The notes: generated from the letters alone by a model not told the origin. A DNA stretch of 64,000 bases from Bradyrhizobium sp. B124 (GCF_038967635.1 NZ_CP152413.1:4778001-4842000); one strand, 5' to 3'; numbered from the stretch's first letter, positions 28,819 to 38,368 are shown. Numbers and translations: made by a program.

Positions 28819-30021
28819 TCAGGCCGGCGTGATCTCGACCGGCAGGCTGCTGAGCCCGCGCAGCGTGTTGTTGAACAGGCGCTTCGGCTCGCCTGTGATT
28901 TCGATCCTGGCGACACGGCGCGCCAGCGCCGCCATCATCACTTCGCCTTCGAGGCGGGCGACGAGTTGGCCGACGCACATATGGATGCCCGAACCGTAGC
29001 CGACATGGCCCGAGGTACGACGCGTGATGTCGTAGCTGTCGGGCGCCTCCCAGCGGCGCGGGTCACGGTTGGCCGCAGCCAGGAACATCAGCACCTTCTC
29101 GCCTTCGGGAATGGTGGCCCCGCTGAGCTCGACGTCGCGGGTCGTGGTGCGGAAGAAAGTCTGGACCGGACTTTCGAACCGCACGGCTTCCTCGAAGGCG
29201 TTGCGCGCCAGCGTAGGATCGCCGCGGAGCTTCTGGAACTGGTCGGGGAAGCGGGCAAGGCAGTAGACGGCGGCGCCGATGCCGTTGACGGTCGTGTCGA
29301 GACCGGCCGACAGCAGCGAGCGCACCAGCAGCGGCGCTTCGGTCGCGGTAATGGCACCGCTATCGACATGGGCGTGGATGCAGGCGCCGATACCACCCGG
29401 GGTGAGATTGTCGCGCTGACACTGTTCGGAAATATAGGCCTGGTGCGGCGCGGAGCGCTCGATCGCCTGCTTGCGCAGTTCGTTCGGCGGCCCAAAGGCA
29501 TTGAACACCAGGCTTGCGTAAGGCAGCAGATTCTCGCGGCCCTCCGGCCGCAGGCCCAGCGCATCCGGGAAGATCGACAGCGGATAGGCTTCCGCGAGGT
29601 CCTCGATCGCATCGAAACGGCGCTTCTCCAGCAGCGCATCGATGCAGGCCTCCGCCGCGGCGGCAAATCGCCCGCGAAGCTGCTTCATCACGGTCGCCGA
29701 CAGCACGCTGCTCAGCACCGCACGGGTGCGGGTATGCGCCGGCGGGTCAGCCTCCAGGATCAGGCTCGGCGGCCGCCAGGGCTTCTCCCTGGAGAAGTCG
29801 CTGAGGCCCACGCCGCGGCTGGAGCAGAAGGTCGCGGGATCGTTCAGGACCGCATGGACCTCGGCATAGCGCGCCACGCCATAGACATTCCACTTGTCGA
29901 GATAGACCACGGGTGCGGCCTCGCGCAGCCGTTCATGGGTCGGGAACGGGTCGGCGAAGAACTCGAGCGCGAACGGATCGACGTCGAGATGCGGGATGGA
30001 CGCAGCTTTTGTTGCAGTCAT
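28819..30021 (-). CDS. CYP199A-type cytochrome P450 (para-substituted benzoate monooxygenase)
   Basis: A 400-residue soluble P450 that resembles R. palustris CYP199A2/A4 over long stretches (for example LDKWNVYGVARYAEV and GLDTTVNGI), as recalled. CYP199A enzymes O-demethylate 4-methoxybenzoate and hydroxylate other 4-substituted benzoates. Heme-thiolate motif YGSGIHMCVG, I-helix AGLDTT and K-helix EAVR are intact. The start has GGGAGG 5 nt upstream; 57 upstream codons are rejected. The ferredoxin that normally accompanies this P450 is not adjacent. A MarR gene is divergent. Confidence 0.9.
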   Translation of the reverse strand: MTATKAASIPHLDVDPFALEFFADPFPTHERLREAAPVVYLDKWNVYGVARYAEVHAVLNDPATFCSSRGVGLSDFSREKPWRPPSLILEADPPAHTRTRAVLSSVLSATVMKQLRGRFAAAAEACIDALLEKRRFDAIEDLAEAYPLSIFPDALGLRPEGRENLLPYASLVFNAFGPPNELRKQAIERSAPHQAYISEQCQRDNLTPGGIGACIHAHVDSGAITATEAPLLVRSLLSAGLDTTVNGIGAAVYCLARFPDQFQKLRGDPTLARNAFEEAVRFESPVQTFFRTTTRDVELSGATIPEGEKVLMFLAAANRDPRRWEAPDSYDITRRTSGHVGYGSGIHMCVGQLVARLEGEVMMAALARRVARIEITGEPKRLFNNTLRGLSSLPVEITPA

Positions 30022-30047
30022 CAGGACCTCCCGAGGTTTGATCTTGT

Positions 30048-30070
30048 CAATACGGATCGCATGTCTATTG
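30048..30070. promoter_or_regulatory. Inverted repeat in the P450/MarR interval
   Basis: CAATA and TATTG (with 13 bp between) lie centrally in the 82-bp divergent interval and could be the MarR operator. The half-sites are short, so support is modest. Confidence 0.4.
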
Positions 30071-30103
30071 CTCCGGAACAGTTTCGCAGCGATGATTTGG
30101 GAA

Positions 30104-30628
30104 ATGAGCAGCCAGCCCCTCCCCCGAAAGCCCCGCCGGCCCAAACCGGTCGATCCCGCAGATGCCACCGATGGCCCGCTGCTGGACCTCAATCGCTATG
30201 TGCCGGCGTTCATCACCTTCATCGGCAACAAGCTGTCGAACAGCGCCACCGCATTTTACCAGAAGAATTTCGGCGTCAACGTCACCGAGTGGCGAATCAT
30301 CTCGCAACTGGCGATCGAGCCGGGGATTCCTGCCTCCCGCATCTGCCAGGTGATCGGCTTCGATAAGGGCCCGGTCAGCCGCAACCTCGCGGCGCTGCAG
30401 AAGCGCGGCCTGCTGACGATCCGCACCGCGCCCGACGACGGCCGCACCCATTCGATCACGCTGACCGCGCGCGGCCGCGCCATCCACGACAAGGTCATCG
30501 TCGCGGCGCTGGAGCGCGAGCGGCGGCTGCTGTCGTGCCTGAAGAAGGACGAGCGCGAGGTGCTGATCGACCTGCTGCGCCGGCTGCACGAGAATCTCGG
30601 CGCCGTGACCGGGCAAAGCACGACCTGA
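30104..30628 (+). CDS. MarR-family regulator divergent from the P450
   Basis: A 174-residue MarR protein with a winged helix around residues 60-125 (VTEWRIISQLAIEPGIPASRICQ, then DKGPVSRNLAALQKRGLL and the wing APDDGRTHSITLT). Two earlier in-frame ATGs exist; MSSQPLP is preferred because upstream residues are unlike the family, though an ATG four codons earlier is also possible. It probably represses the P450 gene and responds to a para-substituted benzoate or its CoA ester. Confidence 0.85.
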   Translation: MSSQPLPRKPRRPKPVDPADATDGPLLDLNRYVPAFITFIGNKLSNSATAFYQKNFGVNVTEWRIISQLAIEPGIPASRICQVIGFDKGPVSRNLAALQKRGLLTIRTAPDDGRTHSITLTARGRAIHDKVIVAALERERRLLSCLKKDEREVLIDLLRRLHENLGAVTGQSTT

Positions 30629-30781
30629 CCGCACGGCGGGACCGCGGGCGGCGCCCTGCGCCACCTCGGTATTTGCCCGGTTGTCCACGCGTGCTGTTTG
30701 CGCGCTGCTGCGCAACATTGTCCTCCCAAAAGCGTGGCCGTTGACCGGCCCTGTTCCTATGGGTGCGGAAACTCGCACAGC

Positions 30782-30801
30782 TTAGTTGCCATGGCAACTA
30801 A
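30782..30801. promoter_or_regulatory. Perfect 20-bp palindrome in a 431-bp gene-free interval
   Basis: TTAGTTGCCATGGCAACTAA is perfectly self-complementary and has the size and AT-ended form of a MarR-family operator. It lies between the end of the MarR gene (30628) and the end of the feruloyl-CoA synthase gene (31060), where both neighbours terminate, so no gene start is next to it. The rest of the gap holds a family A repeat. A 42-codon frame starts inside the palindrome but runs into the repeat. Confidence 0.6.
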
Positions 30802-30888
30802 AAATACGAACCCGCGCGGAGCAAGGCCCCAAGGAACCGGTGCAGACGACTCAAGTGAACGGCCCGCCAAACGTGCCACAAACCCGGT

Positions 30889-31012
30889 GTCGTCCCGGCC
30901 TCCGAGCCGGGACCCATAACCACCAATGCCAATTATTGCACACCAGCGGAACGACGACTTTTGTACACAACGTCGGCCGCGGAGTATGGGTCCCTGCTTT
31001 CGCAGGGACGAC
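30889..31012. repeat. Palindromic repeat, family A
   Basis: Left arm GTCGTCCCGGCCTCCGAGCC and right arm GGGTCCCTGCTTTCGCAGGGA then CGAC. The two arms belong to different stem variants (CCCGGC and CCCTGC), suggesting recombination between copies. It lies downstream of feruloyl-CoA synthase. Confidence 0.82.
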
Positions 31013-31059
31013 GGCGGTGTGCGTGGCGTCCTCCCAACACCGCGCCGGTACAAATCACG

Positions 31060-32922
31060 TCACGACCCCGCGCAGCGGATCGGCTCAGCCGACGCGTCGT
31101 CCTCGAGGACCGCTACCGCTGCGGCACGGCGCGTCAGCACAGCGCGCTGGTTGATGTAGCCCTTGTCGGTGATCTCCCCGCCGTCGACCGAGGCGGGCTC
31201 GGCGAGCAACAGCGCGCGGGTGGCGTGACCGGAGGAATGGCCGCCTTGCGCCTTCAGCCGTGCCAGCCCCTGCCCGATCGCGGAACGGACCGCCGGATGG
31301 CTGATCGCCTCCTGCGCACCGGCGCTCTCGGGCAGTCCCGCGAGCGAGCGGCAGGCGGTGAAGTTCGGGAACACCAGGAAGCGCACCTCGTCGCGGCCAT
31401 GGCCCGTGACGACGATATCCTGCGCGAGCGGCGCCAGCGCCGCGATGCCGGCGACCCGCAAGGTGCCGACGCTGACCCAGGTGCCGGAATTGAGCTTGAA
31501 GTCCTCCGCCACGCGGCCGTCGAAGAACAGGCCGAGATCGGGCCGATGAGGATCGGCGAAGGTGACGGCGTCGCCGATCTTGTAAAAGCCCTCGTCATCG
31601 AAGGCCTCTCGGGTGAGTTCGGGCGCCTTCCAGTAGCCCGGCGTGACATTGGGCCCGCGCACGCGGACCTCGAGCTTGTCGCCCGAGGGCACGAGCTTGA
31701 GCTCGGTGCCGGGGATCGGCACGCCGATATTGCCGGAGCGCTTTGCGAGGAAGTGGCAATCGGTCGCCAGCGGCGAGGTCTCGGTCGAGCCCCAGGCCGA
31801 CACCATCGGCAACCTGCGGCCGACCGTTTGCAGCGACAATTCCTCCAGCGCGTCCCACAGATTCTGCGGCAGCGCCGCGCCGGCATAGAAGGCGAATTTG
31901 GTGCCTTCGAAGAACTTGCGGCGCAGGTCCTCGTCGGTGCGGAGCGCCGCGATCAGCATGTCGAAGCCGCGCGGCACGTTGAAATAGACCGTCGGCACTA
32001 CGCTGCGCAGATTCGCAAGCGAGGTCGCGAACAGGCCGGGCGCCGGCTTGCCGCCGTCGATATAGAGCGTGCCGCCGTTGCGCAGCACCAGGTTGAAATT
32101 GTGGTTGGCACCGAAGGTGTGGCTCCAGGGGAGCCAGTCAAGGATCACCAACGCCTCGCCGGTCTGCTCCAGGAACGTCCAGGTCTGCGCCTTGGCCTGC
32201 TGGCTCGATGTCAGCATGCGCTGGGTGTTGATCACGGCCTTCGGTGTGCCCGTTGATCCCGAGGTGAACAGGAATTTTGCGATCGTGTCCGGCGTCACCG
32301 CAGCGAAGGCGGTGGCGACATCAGGCGACTCAGGCGTCGCCGCGACAGTGCGAAACGCCAGCACCCCGGCATCTTCGGGATTGCCGCTGACAATGGTCGC
32401 GCGATGCAGCGGCGCGACGGCGGCAAGCGCGGCTGCAAACGGTTTTGTGCCCGTGACATAGATCGCGCCGGGATCGAGCAGCGTGATCATGCTCTTCAGC
32501 TTGTCGAAATCCCGCGACATCAAGGAATAGGCCGGCGAGATCGCGGCCGAGGGCACGCCGACATGCTGGGCCGCGAGCGCGAACAGCGCGTGATCGATGC
32601 CGTTGTCTGCGAGGATGACGAGCGGTCGCTCGGTGCTCAGCCCTTGCGCCAGGATCCACGATGCGGCCCGGCGAACGATTCCGAGCGCATCGCGATAGCT
32701 GACGGTGCTCCAGGGCGCCTCGGCGCTGGCGCGCTCGCCAAGGAAGATGCGATCCGGCGCCTGCTGCGCCCAATTCTCCAGCCAGTCACCGACGCAGCGG
32801 ACGCTTGGTTTCAGGGGCGTGGTGGAGCGGACCAGGATGCTGCCGTCGTCGCGGCTGACGGCAACGATCGCGGGCGTCGCGAACAGGCGGTGCGGATCGT
32901 CTCCGCTGGCGGCCATCGTCAT
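31060..32922 (-). CDS. fcs: Feruloyl-CoA synthase (hydroxycinnamate-CoA ligase)
   Basis: A 620-residue ANL-family ligase of the feruloyl-CoA synthase branch, which activates ferulate, p-coumarate or caffeate for side-chain removal. It has the A3 motif FLFTSGSTGTPKAV (about residue 225), the WGSTETSP adenine motif and the GLFFDGRVAEDFKLNSGTW segment typical of this branch in place of the usual A8 sequence. An AGGAGG lies 6 nt before the ATG. The enoyl-CoA hydratase/aldolase step is not in the window. A MarR gene is divergent. Confidence 0.88.
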   Translation of the reverse strand: MTMAASGDDPHRLFATPAIVAVSRDDGSILVRSTTPLKPSVRCVGDWLENWAQQAPDRIFLGERASAEAPWSTVSYRDALGIVRRAASWILAQGLSTERPLVILADNGIDHALFALAAQHVGVPSAAISPAYSLMSRDFDKLKSMITLLDPGAIYVTGTKPFAAALAAVAPLHRATIVSGNPEDAGVLAFRTVAATPESPDVATAFAAVTPDTIAKFLFTSGSTGTPKAVINTQRMLTSSQQAKAQTWTFLEQTGEALVILDWLPWSHTFGANHNFNLVLRNGGTLYIDGGKPAPGLFATSLANLRSVVPTVYFNVPRGFDMLIAALRTDEDLRRKFFEGTKFAFYAGAALPQNLWDALEELSLQTVGRRLPMVSAWGSTETSPLATDCHFLAKRSGNIGVPIPGTELKLVPSGDKLEVRVRGPNVTPGYWKAPELTREAFDDEGFYKIGDAVTFADPHRPDLGLFFDGRVAEDFKLNSGTWVSVGTLRVAGIAALAPLAQDIVVTGHGRDEVRFLVFPNFTACRSLAGLPESAGAQEAISHPAVRSAIGQGLARLKAQGGHSSGHATRALLLAEPASVDGGEITDKGYINQRAVLTRRAAAVAVLEDDASAEPIRCAGS

Positions 32923-33020
32923 GGTTTCCTCCTCGCCCGTATCTTATCAGGATCGCGCTGCAACAAGGTGCGGCGGCGCAGTCCCGGCCGGGCTCTTTGG
33001 TCATAATGTTGCGGACGTCA

Positions 33021-33041
33021 ATTGTTGTCGTCAACAACAAT
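33021..33041. promoter_or_regulatory. Operator-like inverted repeat between fcs and its MarR gene
   Basis: ATTGTTG, a 7-bp spacer, then CAACAAT: a perfect 7+7 inverted repeat 37 bp before the MarR gene. It sits in the 156-bp interval shared with the ligase gene and is the best candidate site for the MarR protein. Confidence 0.6.
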
Positions 33042-33078
33042 CTTTCCCTCGCGAGGGCGTCGCGCTAGCATCGCCGTC

Positions 33079-33609
33079 ATGGCGAGCAAGCAACAGACGT
33101 CGCGCAAGGCAGCAGGAACACGAGCGGCAATCCGCCGCCCCCAGGCGCGCGCGGCGAATGGCCGGACGCACGGTGGCGACACCAGTGATGACATCGGCCT
33201 CGACGCGTTGGTCGGCCACGCCGGCTATGCGGTGCGGCGCTTCCAGCTCTGGATCTTTCAGGACTTCATCAAGACGCTGGCGACGGTCGATATCCGCCCG
33301 ACCCAATATTCGGTCATGACCGTGATCGGGGCCAATCCGGGCCTGAGCCAGATGGCGGTCGCAAAGCGGCTCGGGATCGAACGCGCGCGGCTGGTGCATC
33401 TGCTCGACAGCCTGGAGGAACGCGACTTGGTCAGCCGGATTCCTTCCGCCACCGACCGCCGCTCCCACGCGCTGCATTTGACCGCGCGCGGCAAGACCGC
33501 GCTGGCTCAGTTCAAGCGGCTCGCCGCCGAGCACGAGCGGCATGTCGCCGACAAGATCGGCAAGGAAAACCGCGAGCAACTGCTGCGGATCCTCGCCTGC
33601 TTCACCTGA
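33079..33609 (+). CDS. MarR-family regulator of hydroxycinnamate genes (CouR/FerR-like)
   Basis: A 176-residue MarR protein with a basic N-terminal tail (KQQTSRKAAGTRAAIRR) and a winged helix at about residues 70-140 (NPGLSQMAVAKRLGIERARLVHLLDSLEERDLV, then the TDRRSHALHLT wing). Its position divergent from a hydroxycinnamate-CoA ligase gene is the classic CouR/FerR arrangement, where the CoA thioester relieves repression. The specific effector is inferred. Confidence 0.87.
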   Translation: MASKQQTSRKAAGTRAAIRRPQARAANGRTHGGDTSDDIGLDALVGHAGYAVRRFQLWIFQDFIKTLATVDIRPTQYSVMTVIGANPGLSQMAVAKRLGIERARLVHLLDSLEERDLVSRIPSATDRRSHALHLTARGKTALAQFKRLAAEHERHVADKIGKENREQLLRILACFT

Positions 33610-33750
33610 TTGATCGACCGGATTTCGGCCTGGTCACGCTTGCCTTAAAATTGAGCAGACTCGCTCTCAGGCGAACTTGCTTCAGCTCCCGGCAGCCATT
33701 TCAAGCAACTGATATTGTGCAATAATCCGTCGCTCCGCGGGCGCAGGTAA

Positions 33751-33762
33751 ATTGTACACAAT
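33751..33762. promoter_or_regulatory. GntR-type operator candidate upstream of atzF
   Basis: ATTGT-AC-ACAAT fits the TNGT-N-ACNA pattern of FadR-subfamily GntR regulators. A GntR gene of that subfamily is at 35803, and a similar TTGCATACAA is at 44284 upstream of the partner operon. Confidence 0.5.
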
Positions 33763-33847
33763 GGCACATTGCTTGCTTCGATCAGGCTGCAATTCCCTCG
33801 CGGCGGGCAATCCGATGCCTTGCCGCGCCAGAGACGAGGCCAACCAC

Positions 33848-35635
33848 GTGACTGAAACTGTCGCCGCGATCGTCGCCGCACACCGCGCCGGGACCATGAC
33901 GCCGGCGCAAACGGTAGCGCGCAGCTACCAGCGCATCCGCGAGCACAACGACCCCGCCATCTTCATCAGCCTGCGGGACGAGCAGGACGCGCTCGCCGAG
34001 ATCGCGCGGCTTGCTGACCCGAGGCTGCCGCTCTACGGCGTGCCGGTCGCGGTGAAGGACAATATCGACGTCGCGGGGCTGCCGACCACGGCCGCCTGCC
34101 CGGCGTTCTCCTACGTGCCCGCGCAGGACTCGACGGCAGTCGCCAGACTTCGCGCGGCCGGCGCCATCATTATCGGCAAGGCCAACCTCGACCAGTTCGC
34201 CACCGGCCTGGTCGGCGTGCGCTCGCCCTACGGCATTCCCAAAAATCCGGTGCGCGGCGATCTCGTGCCGGGTGGATCGAGCTCGGGCTCCGCGGTCGCG
34301 GTATCAGCGGGACTCGTGCCGCTGTCGCTCGGCACCGACACCGCGGGCAGCGGTCGCGTGCCGGCGATGCTCAACAACATCGTCGGGCTCAAGCCGAGCC
34401 TCGGGTTGATTTCGAACGCGGGGCTGGTGCCGGCCTGCCGCACGCTCGACTGCATCTCGGTGTTCTCGCTCACCGTCGACGACGCGCTGGCCGCACTCGC
34501 GGTGATGGCCGGGCCGGATGACGCCGATCCGTTCTCGCGCGACCGGCCGCTGGCACCGCTCGCGGCGTTTCCGACCAGGCTCAAACTCGGCATTCCCAAG
34601 AGCGGCCAATTGATCTTCTTCGGCGACCGCGAGGCCGAGAAGGCTTATGGCCAGGCCTGCAAGCGCTGGCAGGCGCTCGGCGCCGAGCTCGTCGAATTCG
34701 ACCTCGAGCCGTTCTACGAGACCGCGCGGCTGCTCTATGAGGGCCCCTGGGTTGCCGAGCGCTATCTCGTGATCCGCGACCTCCTGGCGTCGTCGCCGGA
34801 CGCGATCCACCCGGTGACGCGCGAGATCACGATCGGCGGCGCGCGACCCACCGCAGCCGATACCTTCTCCGCGCTCTATCGCCTGCAGGCGCTGCGCCGT
34901 ATTGCCGCGCGCACTTTTGCGCAATGCGATGCGATCGTGCTGCCGACCGCGCCGACGGTCTATTCCACCGCTGACGTGCTGGCCAACCCGATCGAACTCA
35001 ATTCGCGGCTCGGCACCTACACCAATTTTGTCAACCTGCTCGATCTGTGCGGCCTGGCGCTGCCGGCGGCAATGCGGCCCGACGGCGCGCCGTTCGGCAT
35101 CACGCTGCTCGCTCCAGCCGGCCGCGATGCGGAGCTTGCCGGCATCGGCCGCGTATTCCACGCCGACGCCGGGCTCGCTGTGGGCGCCAAGGCGGTGCCG
35201 CAGCCGCCGCTGGCCGCAGTCCCGACGCAGGCCCGCGCCGACGAGATCACGATCGCGGTGGTCGGCGCGCACCTCTCCGGCATGGCGCTGAACCACGAGC
35301 TGACGACGCTCGATGCGCGCCTGCTGGAAGAGACGATCACCGCAGCGGACTACAGACTCTACGCACTCGACACCACGCCACCAAAACCGGGCATGCTGCG
35401 CATCGAGCCGGGTGCGGGTCATTCGATCAAGCTCGAGCTGTGGGCGATGTCGCCGGCCGCGTTCGGAAAATTCGTCGCCGCGATTCCGTCGCCGATGGCG
35501 ATCGGCACGCTCCGGCTCGCCGACGGACGGCAGGCCAAAGGCTTCATCGTCGAGCCCGCCGCGATCGCGGGCGCGAAGGATATCTCGGCCTATGGCGGCT
35601 GGCGGGCGTTCATGGCGGAGCGGGCGAAGGGGTAG
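33848..35635 (+). CDS. atzF: Allophanate hydrolase (AtzF)
   Basis: Hydrolyses allophanate to ammonia and carbon dioxide. The 595-residue length and two-part layout match AtzF: an amidase-signature domain (about 1-430) with Lys in VAVKDNID, GGSSSGSAVAV and the nucleophile in GTDTAGSGR, and a C-terminal domain (about 455-595, beginning ITIAVVGAHLSG). GTG is taken as start because TETVAAIVAAHRAGTMTP is the family N-terminus; in-frame ATGs up to 96 bases upstream are possible. It faces the atzG-E-H operon from the other side of the GntR gene. Confidence 0.9.
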   Translation: MTETVAAIVAAHRAGTMTPAQTVARSYQRIREHNDPAIFISLRDEQDALAEIARLADPRLPLYGVPVAVKDNIDVAGLPTTAACPAFSYVPAQDSTAVARLRAAGAIIIGKANLDQFATGLVGVRSPYGIPKNPVRGDLVPGGSSSGSAVAVSAGLVPLSLGTDTAGSGRVPAMLNNIVGLKPSLGLISNAGLVPACRTLDCISVFSLTVDDALAALAVMAGPDDADPFSRDRPLAPLAAFPTRLKLGIPKSGQLIFFGDREAEKAYGQACKRWQALGAELVEFDLEPFYETARLLYEGPWVAERYLVIRDLLASSPDAIHPVTREITIGGARPTAADTFSALYRLQALRRIAARTFAQCDAIVLPTAPTVYSTADVLANPIELNSRLGTYTNFVNLLDLCGLALPAAMRPDGAPFGITLLAPAGRDAELAGIGRVFHADAGLAVGAKAVPQPPLAAVPTQARADEITIAVVGAHLSGMALNHELTTLDARLLEETITAADYRLYALDTTPPKPGMLRIEPGAGHSIKLELWAMSPAAFGKFVAAIPSPMAIGTLRLADGRQAKGFIVEPAAIAGAKDISAYGGWRAFMAERAKG

Positions 35636-35653
35636 CAGCAGCGGTAGTGTGCT

Positions 35654-35792
35654 CCCTCGCCCCGCTCTTGCGGGGAGAGGGTTGGGGTGAGGGGCATCTC
35701 TCCACGAGCTGTGCGCGCGGTTGGACCTGTACCCCCTCACCCGGATCGCATCTGACGATGCGATCAGACCTCTCCCCGCAAGCGGGGCGAGG
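35654..35792. repeat. Palindromic repeat, family B
   Basis: CCCTCGCCCCGCTCTTGCGGGG on the left and CCCCGCAAGCGGGGCGAGG on the right, with GGATCGCATC / GATGCGATC inside. It lies between convergent atzF and the GntR gene. Confidence 0.85.
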
Positions 35793-35802
35793 TGAGAAGA
35801 AG

Positions 35803-36540
35803 CTACACCGACACCGCGTAGGTCTCGTATTCCCCGCGCACCTGCTCGATATGGGCGCGCATTGCGGCGGCGGCGCCGAGCTTGTCGCCGCGCAGGATAG
35901 CTTCGACGACGCGGTCGTGCTCGGCGTGCGATTTTGCCAGGCGCCCGAGGTTGCGGAACTGGGCGCGGCGGAACGGCTGCACACGCACTCGCGTCGCCAA
36001 GGTGATCTCGGCGATATAGGCGTTCTGCGATCCGGCGTAGATCGCGTTATGAAAGCGCTCATTGACCTCGTGGAAGCGCTCGGGATTGCCGGTATAGCTC
36101 AGCACCCGCAGCTCCTCATGGACCGCCTCCAGCGCGTGGCGCTCCGCCGCTGTCATCCGCTCGGCGGCAAGGCCGGCGCACATCGCCTCCAGCTCAGCCA
36201 TCGCCTCGAACATGCCGGTGAGCCGCTCGAGCGAGGGCCGCGCCACCACGGCACCGCGATGCGCGCGCGCGTCGATCAGGCCGCTGGCGGCCAGCTGCCG
36301 CAGCGCCTCGCGCACCGGCGTGCGCGAGACCTTGAAGCGGCGCGCCAGATCGGTTTCATCGAGCCCGGCGCCCGGCGGCAGCGTGCCGCGCACGATCTCG
36401 TCAGCGAGCTGGAGCCGGAGTTCTTCGGCGCGGGTCTTCTTGTCGACCAGCGACGACGCGCGATCGACACGCCGCACCAGCGGCTCCGGCTCGGTGCCCT
36501 GCGGCTGCGGCGCGCGGGTCGGAAGATCGTCCAGGCTCAT
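35803..36540 (-). CDS. GntR-family regulator, FadR subfamily (FCD domain)
   Basis: A 245-residue regulator: winged helix at about residues 38-105 (ARRFKVSRTPVREALRQLAASGLI) and an all-helical FCD effector domain (about 115-235) with the metal-binding pattern of E/D and H residues (FHEVNERFHNAIY, AEHDRVVEAI). It is the last gene of the atz/ABC operon and likely regulates it and atzF. This replaces the LysR regulator AtzR known from Pseudomonas ADP. Confidence 0.9.
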   Translation of the reverse strand: MSLDDLPTRAPQPQGTEPEPLVRRVDRASSLVDKKTRAEELRLQLADEIVRGTLPPGAGLDETDLARRFKVSRTPVREALRQLAASGLIDARAHRGAVVARPSLERLTGMFEAMAELEAMCAGLAAERMTAAERHALEAVHEELRVLSYTGNPERFHEVNERFHNAIYAGSQNAYIAEITLATRVRVQPFRRAQFRNLGRLAKSHAEHDRVVEAILRGDKLGAAAAMRAHIEQVRGEYETYAVSV

Positions 36541-36569
36541 GGCTGAAACGCCCTTTCAATCACCCTGGT

Positions 36570-36962
36570 TCAAGCTCCCCTTGGTCCATCAATGACGCTG
36601 ACATGGGCGGCGACGATTCTCCAGCCCTCGGCGAAGCGAATCCATGTCTGCATCTGCCGCCCCACCCGGCCCGGCGCGCTGTCCCGATAGAACAGCGTCG
36701 AGGCGATCGCGGTGTCGCGGCCATAGGTCGTGATCACGGTGCGGCTGGTCTTGCGCATCAGCCCGGCCGCCGGCCGCCCGGCACGAAACGCCGCGATCTC
36801 GGCGTAGCCATAGAGGTTCTCGCCGATGCCATAGCGCAGCGTCCGGCTGTCGTTGCGGAACAGCTCGTCGAGCACGGCGACATCGTTCGAGACCAACGCC
36901 TTCTCGTAGCGCCCGAACTGCGCGGTCACCTCGGCGAGCACGTCGGGAAGATCGATTTCCAT
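36570..36962 (-). CDS. atzH: AtzH/HpxZ-like NTF2-fold protein
   Basis: A 130-residue NTF2-fold protein of the AtzH-like group (DUF3225). AtzH converts 1,3-dicarboxyurea to allophanate in the cyanuric-acid pathway; the relative HpxZ is in oxalurate catabolism. Family features include [14 protein letters not shown] and [14 protein letters not shown]. The start follows AGAGGA by about 7 nt, and the frame extending upstream into atzE is not used. It lies directly downstream of atzE with 1 bp between. Confidence 0.85.
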   Translation of the reverse strand: MEIDLPDVLAEVTAQFGRYEKALVSNDVAVLDELFRNDSRTLRYGIGENLYGYAEIAAFRAGRPAAGLMRKTSRTVITTYGRDTAIASTLFYRDSAPGRVGRQMQTWIRFAEGWRIVAAHVSVIDGPRGA

Positions 36963-36963
36963 C

Positions 36964-38361
36964 TTAGATTCCTCTTGGCGCGGGAGCCATGACGACACCC
37001 AACTGTTCCAGCGCGTAGGCGACCCGCAGCGCGATGTCCTCGCGCCAGGGCGCTGCAATGATCTGCACGCCGATCGGCATCGGTTCAAGCGGCACCGGCA
37101 CTGCAGCCACCGGCAGGCCGATGAAGGAGATCGGCTGGGTGTGGATACCGATATTGGGGCGGACCGGAAGCTCGATCCCGTCGAGCGTAAAGGTGGCTTG
37201 ACCGATCTTCGGCGCCACACATGGCGTTGCCGGCGCCAGGATCACATCGACCGACTGGAACAGCTCCAGCACCCTGGCGCGGTACCAGCGGCGGAATTTC
37301 TGCGCCTTGTCGACATAGACCGCCGGGATCATCGCGCCCGCGATCAGGCGGTCGCGCACCGGCGGATCAAAGTCGTTAGGCCGCTTGCGCAGCCGATCGA
37401 GATGCAGCGCGGCGCCCTCGGTCGTGGTCATGATGAAGGCGGCAGCGCGGGCGCGCGCCGCTTCCGGCAGCTCCACCGTCCGCGTGGCGCCGAGCGCCTT
37501 TGCCACGCGCGCGACCGCTTCGACGGCCTCCGGCAGCAGATTCTGCTGGAAATAGCCGCCGGCAATCGCAACCCGCAGCCGGCTGACATCATTGGCAAGC
37601 AGCGGCACGGTCGGCTCGACCGACTGCACACTGCAGGCGGGATCGTCGGCATCAGGCCCCTGCATGGCGTCATAGGCAAGCGCGAGATCCTTCACGCTGC
37701 GCGCAAACGGACCGAGATGATCGAGGCTTGCGACGAACGGAAACGATCGCGCGCGCGACAGCCGGCCATAGGTCGGCTTCAGGCCGAACGTACCGCAGAA
37801 TGACGACGGCACCCGGATCGAGCCGTTGGTATCAGAGCCGAGCGCGATCGGCACCAATGCGCCGCCGACGGCGCTGCCGGAGCCGCCCGACGAGCCGCCG
37901 GCCATCCGCGTCGGATCATGCGGATTGCGCGACGGACCGTCATGCGCGTTCTCGCCGGTGAAGTCGTAGGCGTATTCGCCCATGTTGAGTGCGCCGACCA
38001 GCACGGCGCCGGCCGCTTCCATCCGCTCGATCAACGTGGCATCGCGCGGCGACGGCGGCAGGTCGCGATTGATCTTCGAGCCGGCGCGGGTCGAGAGGCC
38101 CTGCACGTCGAACAGGTTCTTCACCGCGAACGGCACGCCGGCAAGCGGGCCGGCCGGTTGGCCCGCATCGATCGCGGCATCGACCGCCTTGGCGCGGGCC
38201 CGCGCGCGATCGGCGGTAACGTCGGTGAAGGCGTTGAGGACCTTGTCGTGCACAGCGATGCGCGCGAGCGCCGCCTCGGTCACGGCGAGCGCCGTGATCT
38301 TGCGGGTCGATACGGCCTGCGCGATTTCGGCGGCGGACATAGCAGCGGGAGTTTCGGACAT
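36964..38361 (-). CDS. atzE: AtzE-type amidase (1-carboxybiuret hydrolase family)
   Basis: A 465-residue amidase-signature enzyme. The Ser-cisSer-Lys triad is visible: Lys in [11 protein letters not shown] (about residue 80), [12 protein letters not shown] (about 154) and the nucleophile in GSDTNGSIR (about 178). The segment [16 protein letters not shown] is characteristic of AtzE. AtzE acts as a complex with the small subunit AtzG, whose gene is immediately upstream here. HpxY of oxalurate breakdown is the closest alternative role. Confidence 0.9.
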   Translation of the reverse strand: MSETPAAMSAAEIAQAVSTRKITALAVTEAALARIAVHDKVLNAFTDVTADRARARAKAVDAAIDAGQPAGPLAGVPFAVKNLFDVQGLSTRAGSKINRDLPPSPRDATLIERMEAAGAVLVGALNMGEYAYDFTGENAHDGPSRNPHDPTRMAGGSSGGSGSAVGGALVPIALGSDTNGSIRVPSSFCGTFGLKPTYGRLSRARSFPFVASLDHLGPFARSVKDLALAYDAMQGPDADDPACSVQSVEPTVPLLANDVSRLRVAIAGGYFQQNLLPEAVEAVARVAKALGATRTVELPEAARARAAAFIMTTTEGAALHLDRLRKRPNDFDPPVRDRLIAGAMIPAVYVDKAQKFRRWYRARVLELFQSVDVILAPATPCVAPKIGQATFTLDGIELPVRPNIGIHTQPISFIGLPVAAVPVPLEPMPIGVQIIAAPWREDIALRVAYALEQLGVVMAPAPRGI

Positions 38362-38368
38362 CGCGATC

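Noticed and set aside
30791..30919. A 42-codon frame starting within the 20-bp palindrome
   Set aside because: It runs into a family A repeat, lacks a ribosome site and has no family resemblance.
30961..30970. TTGTACACAA resembling a GntR site
   Set aside because: It lies in the core of a family A repeat downstream of both neighbouring genes, far from the atz units; probably chance.
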